Shown one piece after another: positions 1 through 10,929 of a stretch of 64,000 bases of DNA. Below the pieces are notes generated by a model that saw only the letters and a program-made list of their open reading frames with translations, was not told the origin of the DNA and searched no databases. Each line of letters starts with the position of its first letter. Positions within the stretch are counted from its first letter, which is position 1. Source of the stretch: Moniliophthora roreri (lineage: Eukaryota; Basidiomycota; Agaricomycetes; Agaricales; Marasmiaceae). The stretch is from positions 496,001 to 560,000 of the forward strand of contig LATX02000180.1 of NCBI GenBank assembly GCA_001466705.2, written 5' to 3'. The translations under genes were made by a program, and so were the position numbers.

Positions 1-1128
1 TTAAGAAGTCGTCGCTCAAGGAGAACCGTATGCCTGGTAAGTCTTGTGCACATGATAATTCTACGTCCCCGCCGCTCACACGGTCCGTCTCTTCCAGCGG
101 TTCAAGCAGTCCCCGGTCCCGTGATGGAGCAACCTAAGCTGAAGCTTAATGGCTTCGATGCTGCTGCCCATATCCTCTCGACGGCATTTGATGCAAAAGC
201 CACTGGTAGACTGTTTAAGGATCCTCGAGGGAACCCTTCGCACCAATCGGCGGATGACAGGGTATTCATCGTCTCCTGGGTTGACTACTGCAATAAGTAT
301 GGCATGGGATACGCCTTGACGGATGGGAGCGTGGGTGTTCACTTCAACGACAGCACGAGCTTGGTTCTCAGTGCTGACAAGCAGTAGGTGTTCTTTTCAC
401 CCTATCAGAGGTAAACGAACCTAATTTGTTGATGTTTAGGCACTTTGACTATATCTCGTCTCGCAGAAGTGGCTCCGTCTACGTACGAAAATCACACACT
501 GTCGATGAGTATCCCGAAGAGCTCAAGAGCAAAGTTTATCTACTCAAACATTTCGAGCGATACATCATGGATCGACTATACGGCCAGTACGACTATACGT
601 TTGATGACACTGAAAGGAAGAAAGGAATGTGCTGGGTGCAGAAGTACCTGCGAATGAAGCACGTCATTGTTTTCAAGATGAGTCACGACATCTTACAGGT
701 GAGCATCCGCTCCTTGATGCTGCTGTTTCTTATGTTTATCCTCTGAACAGTTCAACTTTTATGACCACTCAAAAATAATTCTATTATCGCATGGGCTATC
801 CATCATCCACATCGACAAGAACTATAACCTCACACGCTGGACCCTTACAGACATTATGAAAACGGCGCTCAGAATAGCCGCCTCTCCTGACGGTGGACAC
901 GGCTTCGATACCGATGCAGTCAAATTCAACCAGCGACTTGTAGATAAGCTCAAGTACTGCAGGGAGGTTTTGGTTAGCATCAGGACTGCTAGCAAGGAAG
1001 GGGAACAAGGCATGCCGGAGGATGCGACTATCACTGGAAAGGCCTCCACGGGCCCCGGGCCTAGTGATATGCGAGGGGTAGCTGGCTTAAGACTAAGCAC
1101 GAGGACCTCCAAAGCGTCTTTGCGATAG
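1..1128 (+). CDS. Polo-like kinase, C-terminal polo-box region (5' end outside window)
   Basis: This is the 3' part of a Cdc5/Plo1/PLK1-type serine/threonine kinase that controls mitotic entry, spindle and cytokinesis. Only the phosphopeptide-binding polo-box domain is present; the kinase domain lies upstream of the window. Exons read as 1-36, 98-383, 440-698 and 751-1128, leaving about 318 residues in one continuous frame. Polo box 1 shows [16 protein letters not shown] followed by VGVHFNDST, including the Trp used in peptide binding. The linker carries [18 protein letters not shown]. Polo box 2 shows [10 protein letters not shown], with the His and Lys that contact the phosphate, then [12 protein letters not shown]. 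Introns are 52-61 nt with clean GT-AG ends. The stop TAG is at 1126-1128. Family assignment is secure from these motifs; which PLK paralogue cannot be said. Confidence 0.93.
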
Positions 1129-1459
1129 ACAATCATAGCATTCCACGTTTCTTTCACGCGTGCTCTCGTCAGGATAGCGTCATTCAATTAGATATTAGTT
1201 TTCCCTATTCACACGACGTTAGGTCGTATACCTTCCATCCCTGCATTTCGGACCTCGACTTGTCACGTTATTCTCGTCGTCGTTTTCCTTCCTCGTTCTC
1301 GCCCTCACTTATTCTTCCAATAATCACAGTTTCAATCAGTCATGCCACGTCACTTCATTTATGATAAGTACATAGCACCCGTCCACTTTGTAGCTTCGAT
1401 ACAAGAGCATTTCAATGACCCTGAATTTAACACGAAATGGCTCTCCGCGGTGCATCCAT
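1129..1459. other. Intergenic, between convergent genes
   Basis: This is the 331-nt gap between the polo-like kinase stop and the GH43 stop on the other strand. It contains a pyrimidine-rich stretch around 1255-1330 but no frame with coding character. An open frame beginning at 1342 on the + strand overlaps the GH43 3' exon and resembles no family. I see only shared 3' flanking sequence here. Confidence 0.5.
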
Positions 1460-2726
1460 CTACTGCTTTAGAACGGTTCCGTGTCGGACGAAACCGCTCA
1501 GGCCGTTCGGAAGAGTTTGGTAGGCCGACCAGGTATAGAGATCAGAAGAGTCAGAATAGATGTATTTACCGCTGTTGAAGCCGTCAGCATACCTGACGAA
1601 GGGACATGATCAATTCCGGGACTGGTGAGGAGAGTAAAAGCCATACAAGCGGAACTTTCCGTTCGGCAGTACTGTAATGCAAGGGCCCTCTGCTTGACCC
1701 CATCCAGCAAAGTTCCCAGTCTGGACAAAGGTATAAGGTCCAGTGAGAGAAGATGCTACGGCATGCTCGATGGTCTTTTTGCCGTTGGTTTCTGCCTTAG
1801 TGAAGATGTGATATTGGTTACTGTGAAACGAAACGTCAGTTGACCGAATCATTGTCAAGTGAAGATACAGACTTGAAATAGACAGGGAAGGTGTCGATGT
1901 ATCCCAATCCTGCATTTGAGATTCCCGACATGACAACTGGGCCGCTCCAATTCTTCAAGGTATTGTCGGTAGCGGTGAAGACATAAGGTAAGAATGGGCC
2001 ATAGCTTCCAGTTGAAAGTGACACGATGATGTTGATTTTCCCTGTCTTTGGGTCTTTAAAGAATTCCTGGAGAACTTTGATATGCATATGCAACAGAAGA
2101 TGGGACAAAATAACACCTACAGGAGCCCAGGTATTGACTGGTGTGATAACGGATGAAGCGGTAGAGACGGTGGCGATCAAAGTCCATGTTACCAGATCGC
2201 TGCTGCTCTAAAAGACTGTGAACCCATAGAATGGTTGGTTGTTAGGGTGACTCACTGCAATGGCAAAATTAGTTCCCGTCCAGTTGGTCGTATCTAGAAG
2301 CGATGTTCAGAGCTTTAACTGTGAAACAACCTTCGGGAGCATACAAAGTATACAACATACACGCGATGTAGTATTTCCCGCTGAAAATGAGTTGAGTTGA
2401 ATGATATTAGCAGAAAAGAACACTCACTCTGAATGAAGGATAATACTGGGGTCCCTGATTAGACCAGAGGGAGGAGTGTATGTTGGTCCTTTGAGGAGGG
2501 CGAAATTGGTACCATCTTGGGAGGTATAGACGTAGAGATTGGATTCGGAGACAGACGTGAATGCGGTGAAGACGTATGGGGCAGATACTGCACGCTTGAA
2601 CTCTTCAAGAGTCAGCTCCTGCGCATTCTCCGATGCATCCAATCCGGAAGGAATGATCAGAGCGGCAGAGTAGTGTGCAAAGGAGAGCAGGAAAACGCAG
2701 AAGAGGAACAAAGAAGACCGTGCCAT
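1460..2726 (-). CDS. Secreted glycoside hydrolase family 43 (arabinan/xylan-type)
   Basis: This is a 314-residue secreted five-bladed beta-propeller glycosidase, probably acting on arabinose- or xylose-containing side chains of plant hemicellulose. Exons from the 5' end are 2726-2428, 2380-2361, 2293-2256, 2207-2121, 2066-1873, 1820-1647 and 1592-1460. The start at 2726 gives a classic signal peptide (MARSSLFLFCVFLLSFAH). GH43 landmarks appear in order: LIRDPSIIL with the general-base Asp, YTTNWTGTNFAIA, the mid-chain GYIDTFP Asp, and AEGPCITVLPNG with the general-acid Glu. The gene ends near GFVRHGTVLKQ. Exon 2 is only 20 nt. The intron at 1872 has a weak GTCTGT donor, but the frame and homology require it. 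The subfamily and exact substrate cannot be read from the sequence. Confidence 0.88.
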
Positions 2727-3450
2727 GGCAAGTTGGCCACATGCAGAGGCAGCAAGGGGCGAATTTATACGATATGCCTCAAAATTCGGCCCGCAGAATT
2801 TGAGAAGGAACATGAGACAGACACCGGTTAACCGTGCCACCGTGGTAGCGACCATAATGCAATTGTGCTCAATCATCTCGCCTTTCCGCAACGTCAGTAA
2901 AGAACCGGTATGAGAAGTTGGGAAAATCGAGATTCAAGCAATATAGCTTGGAGTTGATGGTGTTAATTTCCAGCTAGTTTTTGTGGCTTGCGCAGTGTCA
3001 CTGGACGATCTTCGGTAATGCAAGGTCACCTGTTCCCATTCTTGTATAGCCTCTGCCAGCTGCCCGATGCCCGCATGGTTCAAATTCACTGTGATGATTT
3101 GGTTGAGGTCGAAGCATACAATGATGGTAGAACATACTTTCCATGATTCTTCAACTCAGTCGGGTATTCCAAGGATACCAGTCGGATTCAAAACGTTTCA
3201 GGCAACCTAGGTCGCATGTCACTGCTGGAACTCGAATACACATGTGCGGGACCTGTAACCGAGGAACACAAGAGGCAGGGTAGATATTGGACAAGCTGGG
3301 AGTGCGTGAAACTCCGAAGCGCTCTGCCTGCAATCGGAGCTTCAAGCTGTGCCCATCAGCGGACTTTGAATCAAAGGTCCGGGTCCGGCGAAAAAAACGC
3401 TTTTGGTCTTGACTCAACTCTTGTGTCAGACAAAAAACAGAAAACTCACC
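2727..3450. other. Divergent promoter region, GH43 and SR-protein genes
   Basis: This is 724 nt between the GH43 start codon on the - strand and the start of the RRM protein on the + strand. No frame in it looks coding and no repeat or RNA gene was seen. It presumably carries the promoters of both genes, but I could not single out a TATA box or a named operator. Confidence 0.5.
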
Positions 3451-5897
3451 ATGGACGTCGACATGAAGGTCAAGGAAGACATGGAGGATCTCAAGGCACC
3501 ACCAAGTAGCAGCAGCAGGGACAGAGAACGTGATAGGGACCGCGACCGGGACAGGGAGAGGGAAAGGGATCGTGACAGAGAAAAAGACAGAGACCGGGAT
3601 TATGACAGGGACCGCGACAGAGAGAGGGACAGAGATAGGGATCGCAGGGACCGCGACAAAGACCGTGACCGTGATAGAAGAGACAATGGTATGGTTTACT
3701 GTTCCATTTTGTCCGCAGCCATGAATTTTGAATTTAGGCCGCTCTCGTCGAGGTGGAGGCGATCACTGGGAGCCAGAGGAGAGAAGAAATGGCGAGGTAT
3801 ACCTTTTATTTTCTAACACAAGACGTGGCTGACTGTTGTCCATTCACTAGCGCCGAAAGCGTTCCCGCTCACGGTCGCGTTCTCGGAGACGCTCTGCATC
3901 TCCCCGACGTCGATCCAGACGTTCGAGGTCACGATCACGCTCTAGGACTCGCTCGCCGCGCAGTCGCTCTAGAAGTCGTGGTAAAGGTTCAGAGCAATTC
4001 TCGCGCTCTCTCGGTGGGCCAGTGAACGCAGACCACGAAGAAGCAGTCGAATTTGCCAAAATTAGCAAGAGAGAAAATCGGGTTTATGTCGGCAACCTGA
4101 GCTACGATGTCAGGTATCGGGACCTAATGGAATTTATGAGGGGAGGTGGGTTGGGGATCTTCAAGTTTTTTCGATCTTTGAGTGTGTTTTTGGTGAAGGA
4201 GGTTGAGGTTAAAGCTGTCGAACGAGCGTTGTGTTGCCCGGGAAAGATATGCTGCCTTCAACAGTCTTCGAGTCGGACCGCCGATTTTTTTTGGAGTGTC
4301 CTTGTAGGACGGGTCGCGGTTTATGCTTCTTTGCGAGGTTGCGGGGATGAGTTGGATGAATTTTTTCAGTTTCTTGGAATGGTTTTGAGATGTCGAGAGG
4401 ATATTAATTGGGTTCTTTTTTGGGGTTGGCAGCTGGTGAAGTATTGTTCGCCGAAGTTCTCATTACTCCAACTGGAGTTTCCAAAGGCTGCGGGTGAGTT
4501 TGTTTGCACCTGGGGATTGGAGGCCTTGCTGAAAATTTGCTTACAGGATCGTCGAATTCGCCTCTCAGGAGGATGCGCAACGTGCCATTCGTGAGCTGTC
4601 GGAAATGACGCTTTTGGGTCGTCCCGTTTACATCCGGGAGGTATGTGCGATGGTTTCTACCTAAACAGAACAATCAACCTTTCGTCTGCAGGACCGTGAA
4701 AACGAATCACGTTTTGGTGCAACTCCAGTCCCCGGGAAGATGGGAATGGCTATGGCCGGCCAGGGCTTCAATGCTCAGCCACCACCTCGTCCTCCGTCAC
4801 ACAATTTCTTTGGTGGCCACAACAACAATCCTGGCAACCAACTCTATGTGGGCAATGTGAGTTTTTCCTTCACCGACTCTCAGAAAGTCGCTGACCGTCG
4901 ATTCAAAGCTACCTTACCAGGCAGGATGGCAAGATCTGAAAGATCTCTTCCGTACTGCTGGTAATATTGTACGGGCAGACATTAACATAGGTATTGATGG
5001 TAGACCAAAGGGATCGGGAACAGTAGTATTTGAGACTGCCAAAGACGCTCAACAAGCTATCAGTATGGTTGCTGTTCCACTTATCGATCCTGATAATGAC
5101 TCTTTTCAGGTATGTACCACGGATTCGATTGGTACGGGCGGACTTTAGAAGTGAGAGAGGTATATTATTTCTCATCTTAAACGCAAGAGACCATTCTCTC
5201 ATCATTTGCGACGTCAGGATCGTTATGCTGGCCTTTCTGGTCCCGGTACTGGCTTGCGTGGTGGCTTCCGGGGTGGCTTCCGAGGCGCACCTCGAGGTGG
5301 TTTCCGTGGCGGTTTCCGTGGTGGTTTCCGAGGAGGATTTGGCGGAGGCGGTCCAGGAAGGGACTTCTCAAACAGAGACCTCTATGCAGATTATTCAGGA
5401 CCTGACCAGGGTGGCGCTGCAGGGTACGGTAGCGGCTATGGCGGCGGGGGAATGGGCGGTTATCAAGGTGGATTCGGTGCAGAGCCTGAACCAAGCCAGC
5501 AAATCATGGTTCGCAATGTAAGTCCTGCCATTTGGATTCACCTCGGTTCTGTAATGACGCTGTTGTTAGTTGCCTTGGTCCACCGCCAATGAAGATCTCG
5601 TTGAACTGTTCGAAACCACTGGTCAGGTTGAGTTGGCCGAGATCCTCTTTGATGGCACCCGCTCCAAAGGATGTGGTGTCGTTCAGTTTGCTCAAGTTGC
5701 TGAAGCCGAAACTGCGATTGCGAAATTCCAACAGTATATGTATGGTGGAAGGCCCTTAGGTATGTCCCATTGCTGCATTTGCGCTGGTCCTTGGTCTGAC
5801 AATCATTACAGATGTTCGTTTCAATGACCGATGGCATACTTTCACTCCCACGGCAGCAAAGGGCGGCCAAGTCGCGTCCATTCAAGCCGATGGTTAG
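3451..5897 (+). CDS. SR-type RNA-binding protein with three RRMs (Gbp2/Hrb1-like)
   Basis: This is a 563-residue shuttling mRNA-binding protein of the Gbp2/Hrb1/Npl3 type, expected to act in mRNA export and splicing quality control. Eleven exons: 3451-3688, 3738-3796, 3851-4145, 4433-4493, 4547-4640, 4692-4856, 4909-5062, 5110-5159, 5218-5517, 5570-5759 and 5812-5897. The N-terminus carries about 45 residues of Asp/Glu-Arg dipeptides, then a true RS domain (SRSRSRSRRRSASPRRRS). RRM1 has RVYVGNLSY and KGCGIVEFA; RRM2 has QLYVGNLPY and KGSGTVVFE; RRM3 has IMVRNLPW and KGCGVVQFA. An RGG-type Gly/Arg/Phe region separates RRM2 and RRM3. The start at 3451 (MDVDMK) opens the long in-frame exon. The third intron, 4146-4432, is 287 nt, about five times the local norm (see findings). 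Family is certain; naming a specific yeast orthologue is inference. Confidence 0.92.
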
Positions 5898-6104
5898 GCC
5901 AGACTACTTTCATTGTTACTTTTTACTTCCTCTTGCTGGCTTTCTTGCCCGATCTATGCAAAACCGTTCAAGTACCTATTTCTTCTATCTTTCGAAGCTC
6001 TTTGTCCCCTTTCTTTACCGCTGTTCAGAGTTGCAGCGGTCACAAACATCAGATAAGTATCAACAAGAACTCAGTAAACAAAAAGTAGCGAATGTATACA
6101 AGCA

Positions 6105-8857
6105 CTATCGTATGTCTGAGACTGTCGTGTCTGTAGTCCGATCTAAACGAGCTTCCTTATCAGTATGAATTTCTACAGGATCCGATGCCACTGCGGCGCG
6201 TGCTTTCTCGTTTAGTACCTCGTCTTCGTTCATCGGCTCTTCCTCTTCAATGTCGAAGCCTTCTTCTCGAAGGGTGAGCCACGAGCGATCCTTCACCTGT
6301 GCCAGCACGTGTTAGTACGACAAAGTAAAGATAATGGAAACAGGTAACCTCAAGATTTTGACCAGCAGAGATTGCCTTCAATATTCGTCCTTCGTGGCAT
6401 TGATGTAATCGCCTTCGGAACGAACGAGCGAGGAATGACGACGTGAGTTGGATCGGCCATTCTGGGGGTACTATTGATAGGACCTGGGGAGTAGAACAAA
6501 TGGTTAGCTCGAACAGGTATTTTAAGCAGAAGAAATGCCATACATCTAATACGTCAAGGCTCGTTGCTTGGGAATTGAGCAATTGCGCCGCCCTTTCTGG
6601 GTGAATGTCTCTGCAGGTAAGTTGAATAAACGGTGGAATGCCAGAATAAGGAACAAGCCTACGCTTCGGCTAAATATACTTCCAGCAATACTTTCAGTAA
6701 CTGCCTCCGCAACTGATCATCGACTGGCTTGGAAGGAGCAAGTAGAGGCGAAAATTTCCAATTTTGCATTCCGGGAACATTCTCTATTATTGACGACGTG
6801 ACCTTTGGGGGTATTAATTCACCGCCAAGAGCGCAATACACTTCAGCAGTAGCGGTATCTCGGAGCTCGTTCGCAAGGATTGACAGAGCACCATGATGGT
6901 TTTGCAGCTATCCTCCTGAAGTAAGTACCGAGTTTGACGGAAGAAGATGACAAAAAAAAAATACCTTGCCGTGTAGAATGGCCATCTCTAACTTCAATAT
7001 CTTCTCATGTGGGCTCAGTCGGTCGAGGATCATTCGCGCATCATACAAGTTGGAACCTTGCAGAAACAAAGCAGTTTTCAACCGCACTCTCTTTGCGTCG
7101 GAATCTGGCGTTGTAGAAGCGAAGTAGGAGAGGAATGGTACAGAGGATTCCGTCCGACTGGAAGAGTATGACGATCCTGAGAAGGCTGAATTGATTGATA
7201 TCCCGTGTTGAATGATGGTCACACACCTTTGGCACGCCAGAGTTTGGAAACACTATCTTGGGACAGCAATTCAAGGAGTTGATCTACACAGGTTTCGGCA
7301 TATTGTATGTGGATATCCGGTGTCTACGAACGAAAAGTCAGGACCCGTTACTTGGTGGATAGATGATCTACTCACAACGCTGCGTCGTTGTAATATGAGA
7401 TGTTCGAGGAATTGAAGTGCCGCTGTTGGGTTGCTTTCTTTGAGTTGTTCAAGTAACATTTTATCTTCTTCTGGCTTGTTGCGCCGTTTTCCGGTTTCCT
7501 TGGGCATTAAAAGCTGCCAATGATAATCAGTTTGCGGCCAACAATGTTCATTGGGTGTGCGTACATTGAGTCCTCGATCAGGATCCCTTTTGGTAAGCCA
7601 TACTCCCCATTTTTGCGACAAAGCCCGGTCTCTCTTGTCAGTGACCAGTGATATTATACTCGAAAGCGGATCTTTAATGTCCTCGTCTATCCATTCACCC
7701 TCAGCAACCCTGAAAAGAAAGTGAGTAACACGGAGACAAATTTGAAGGTGTATCACATACTTTGCCCAAGCGTCCAGCAGTTTGCCATCTTCACCTCCCT
7801 GTTTATACAGCATGCAGAGCGCATTATATTGTCCATTCCTCTGAAGGACCTCTTCAACCTCCGAAACGATAACGTCATTCGCCTCGTTTAGAAGGGTATA
7901 CAGATCGGTCGTCTTCTCGAATTGGGCGAAGAGCTTCACGAGTATAGTGTCGACGACCTGTGAATAATTTAGAATCGTATGAACAGAGAGAGCATGTTAC
8001 ATACCGAGTATATCGATTGCCATTTAGCATCACTCCGAACCTGGTTGTCCACCTTCCTCCGCGTCCGACATTTCCGTAGAAAGCTCTCCAGCATCTCCTG
8101 CGCAGCCATTCCCAGTATCTTGCGTAGCTCAGCAGTAGGTGGCGCGGACCGTGTGTTTGGTGATAGGTGAGGCGAATAATTGCTAACTAAGTTTGCCACG
8201 ACTGATCAGTTCCAACACAGGGAACGTGTAATGCGAGTGGATGAGCGAACGCAAAAATGGGGGTGCATGTCAATGTAAGAGAGTCGATGTCACAAGAGAA
8301 AATAGAGGACGAGAAGGGTGGCAACGGATTGTCTCTGGGGTGACGGCGAAGTAAAACTGCAAGAATTGAAGACGTACTAATATCATCAACAGAACGTTCC
8401 TTAGGCATATGCTCGGCCACCCCAGCAAAGACATTTACCGTGTCTTCTTGCGTGAACATGCTCCCACGCAGGTCTGGGTAGTAGCTGACAAGAAGTCGTG
8501 GATCTAGATCACCATTGAAGAAATGTTTCCCTGCGTCTTCAAAGAGAGTTTCGGTGAAGCATTGAAAGCCAATTCGTTGATACACGTAACGCAGCTCTTC
8601 AACCTAAAGCAATACATCTCAGTATTTGTAAAGAGCTCAGACTCAATAGAAAAGGTTCATGCCTCATCCTCATTCACTATGATATTCCCTTGTATCTTCT
8701 TCCGCTGCTGGTCTGCCAAGTCTGTTGCATCTTCGATCCGATGACTTTCGAGTAACGATTCGACCTGTGAGATTAGTGTTGCGGGTACAAGGGATTGTAT
8801 GGAATTAGGCCCAGAGACGAGTATCTGAGAGCGAGGGAAGGTTGAGGTAGAATGCAT
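6105..8857 (-). CDS. Vps39/TGFBRAP1-type vacuolar tethering subunit lacking its N-terminal CNH domain
   Basis: About 690 residues matching the helical body of Vps3/Vps39/TGFBRAP1 proteins, subunits of CORVET/HOPS complexes that tether Rab5- or Rab7-positive membranes before fusion. Exons: 8857-8663 (end uncertain), 8603-8378, 8186-8005, 7957-7761, 7709-7376, 7323-7227, 7176-6965, 6907-6663, 6610-6544, 6483-6349 and 6296-6105. Recognisable stretches are PATLISQVESLLES, ELRYVYQRIGFQCFTE, GDLDPRLLVSYYPDLRG and, at the C-terminus, VLSIVPPEWPI and HEGRILKAISAGQNLE. The open frame starts only at what is normally the last strand of the CNH propeller (LVSGPNSIQSL). No CNH sequence precedes it, because a gene on the other strand starts 86 nt away. 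The first donor is either GC at 8662 or GT at 8677; both keep frame. The choice between a Vps3-like and a Vps39-like name is open. Confidence 0.82.
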
Positions 8858-8942
8858 GCAGACGTAGTGACGTATAAGCGCCGGATGCACTGGAAATTGC
8901 CACGGACACTGCAGCTGCACTGACTTCTGACAGTTGACTTGC
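8858..8942. promoter_or_regulatory. 85-nt bidirectional promoter
   Basis: This is the entire space between the first in-frame methionine of the Vps39-like gene (-) and the start codon of the TBC-domain gene (+). Both genes act in Rab-controlled membrane traffic. No TATA-like box is apparent; the stretch contains CTGCAGCTGCA-like palindromic sequence near 8910-8920. Either transcript may begin inside the other gene's first exon, since the space is short for two core promoters. Confidence 0.5.
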
Positions 8943-10929
8943 ATGGCAAAGAATCCCAAACTACCCGACTCAATCGATTGGCATGAACTACGCAAACGAA
9001 GTCTTTCTCCTGGAGGGTTTGGTGAAGAGAGAAAGTTAATATGGTGCGTAGACTAGAATCGTTACTGAACAAGTTCTCATATTTCTTTGTTAGGCCGAAG
9101 CTGCTTCATGTTGGGGACAGTGGCAGCCAACCATCAAACGATCCGGAAAACTCAGAAAGTCATAGAGATGAATACCAAATACGCTTGGATACGGACCGTA
9201 GCTTCGTTTTGTATCCAGTAGGTGAACCAGAGCGTCATTCTGCGATGGGTGCGTCTGCTGATTCTGCATTCAGCGGTCCCAGGAAAGAGCAGAGAATTTC
9301 TGCAAGAGGACCTTCACCAGCTATTAGTCTCGGTGTTCAGAAGACGTCCACGACTTCACTACTTTCAGGCGAGTGCCATACCTTTAGGACTGGAAAACTT
9401 GCTCAACAGCATACCTCATTTAGGGATATCACGACATTATCACCGTTCTATTCCTCACCTTGCCACCGGAGATGCAGCTACTATGTGCAGAAAAGCTTAG
9501 CTTGCATCGTGTCCGTGACTCAATGGGCTCCACTCTGGAACCTGTCGTTGGTTTACTCAAGTAGGCAGGCTGATATGGTTTGCTGATATGCGCTGTGCTG
9601 ATGTTGTCGCAGGTTCATGAAGAGTCTCATCAAAGCAGTCGATCCGGAGTTCTCAGCTATCCTAGAAGAGTACGTCCATGTTAAACTTCCTCGACCTGCC
9701 GACATCTAAACGTTTTTCAGGGGCACTCCCCTGCCATACTTCGCTCTCTCCAATCTGTTGACCCTTTTCTCTCACGACATGCCCACACTTCCTCTCATTC
9801 AACATGTGTTTGACTACCTACTCTGTCGGCCGCCTATAATGATTGTCTACTTAGCGGTAGCAGTGCGTTCGGACTTTACGACCTTAAGCGTGGCACTCAC
9901 ATCTCCTTTCAGGTTACCTTGTCTCGAAAACAGGAAGTACAACGTCTTCAAGAAGAGGGCGAAGAGGGCATGCTACACTCACTTCTCACTGGGTTACCTC
10001 ACTTCACGGATGAAGACCAAACTAGTACCTCACTAGCATCTCAACCCGAGCAGCCCGAAGTCAAATCTGAAGAAGTTAGTCCACCTACCAATCATGCAGA
10101 CGGCGGAGAGAATTCTATCGATGAGGAGGCTGGTGAAGGGACGACGCTCATAGACACAGATGATACAAGTCCTATTGATACATCACAAGCTGAAGACACA
10201 CTTGTTAAGGAAGAAGACCAAGGCCCAGTCGAACCGAAGGCCGAAGACCAACGCCTCGACGGTGATTCCCAAGCACCTTCACAGGAGGAACCAACTTCGA
10301 CTACACCTGAAGAAGGGGATTCTACCTCACAAACATCACCCGAACCACTTTCCCAGAGTCACCAGGAAGCCAAAACACAGAAACCGGCTACAGCACTTTC
10401 TACATTACTCCAACACTCCGATACCCTCTACGAACAATATCCTCCTAACCATCCCTCTCTCAAACTCAAGCTTTCGGATGTGATGGGGCCTCAGAGTGTT
10501 GTTTTCACTTGGTCTGAGAACGAAAAAGAGTTACCTAGTGACGATACTGCTGAGCGTATGGTCGATTATCCCCAGCTTGTCGTCTATCCCGTCGATGATA
10601 CTATGGACGAGGATGACAAGGAAGGCGAAGAAGAGTCTGATACGGAAGAACATACGGAGAAAGGTAGAAGGAGGAGAAACAAGTTGCGGAAGCGGAGGCG
10701 ACCTATTGGGTTCGGTAAAGGAATTATTGACTTCAGGGACAGGAAGACTATGGTCGCTGGAGCTGTCTTGGTGTTGAGCGTAGCTATGGCTGTTTATGGT
10801 GTCAGGTATGGTGCGATTGGAGACGGAAGAGGTAATGGTAATGGGTTTTCAAAGGAGTGGAAGAAGATTGGGGCCTGGGTAGGTGGGGTCCTTGCGGGAA
10901 CCGGTGACAAGTTACTACATTTGATTTGA
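8943..10929 (+). CDS. TBC-domain Rab GTPase-activating protein (TBC1D20/Gyp8-like)
   Basis: This is a 558-residue membrane-anchored GAP, by family expected to stimulate GTP hydrolysis on Rab1/Ypt1 at the ER-Golgi interface. Exons: 8943-9043, 9094-9221, 9274-9368, 9424-9560, 9613-9669, 9721-9862 and 9913-10929. The start at 8943 gives PGGFG followed by WPKLLHV, the normal N-terminal TBC entry. The catalytic IxxDxxR motif is seen as IRLDTDRSF and the YxQ motif as YFQGYHD; further TBC blocks are FRRRPRLHYFQ and FDYLLCRPP. A long acidic, Ser/Thr/Glu-rich insert (about residues 240-490) precedes a basic stretch and one C-terminal transmembrane helix (VAGAVLVLSVAMAVYGV), the arrangement known for TBC1D20 and Gyp8. 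The intron at 9369-9423 begins with GC, not GT. The family call is strong; the Rab substrate is inferred. Confidence 0.92.

Noticed and set aside
1342..1578. Open frame after a CT-rich stretch that looks like a small gene start
   Set aside because: It runs over the last GH43 exon on the opposite strand, and neither its sequence nor a splice partner supports a gene.
5030..5592. Alternative overlapping frames through the RGG region of the SR-protein gene
   Set aside because: The repetitive Gly/Arg codons keep several frames open; only one continues the RRM2 and RRM3 motifs.
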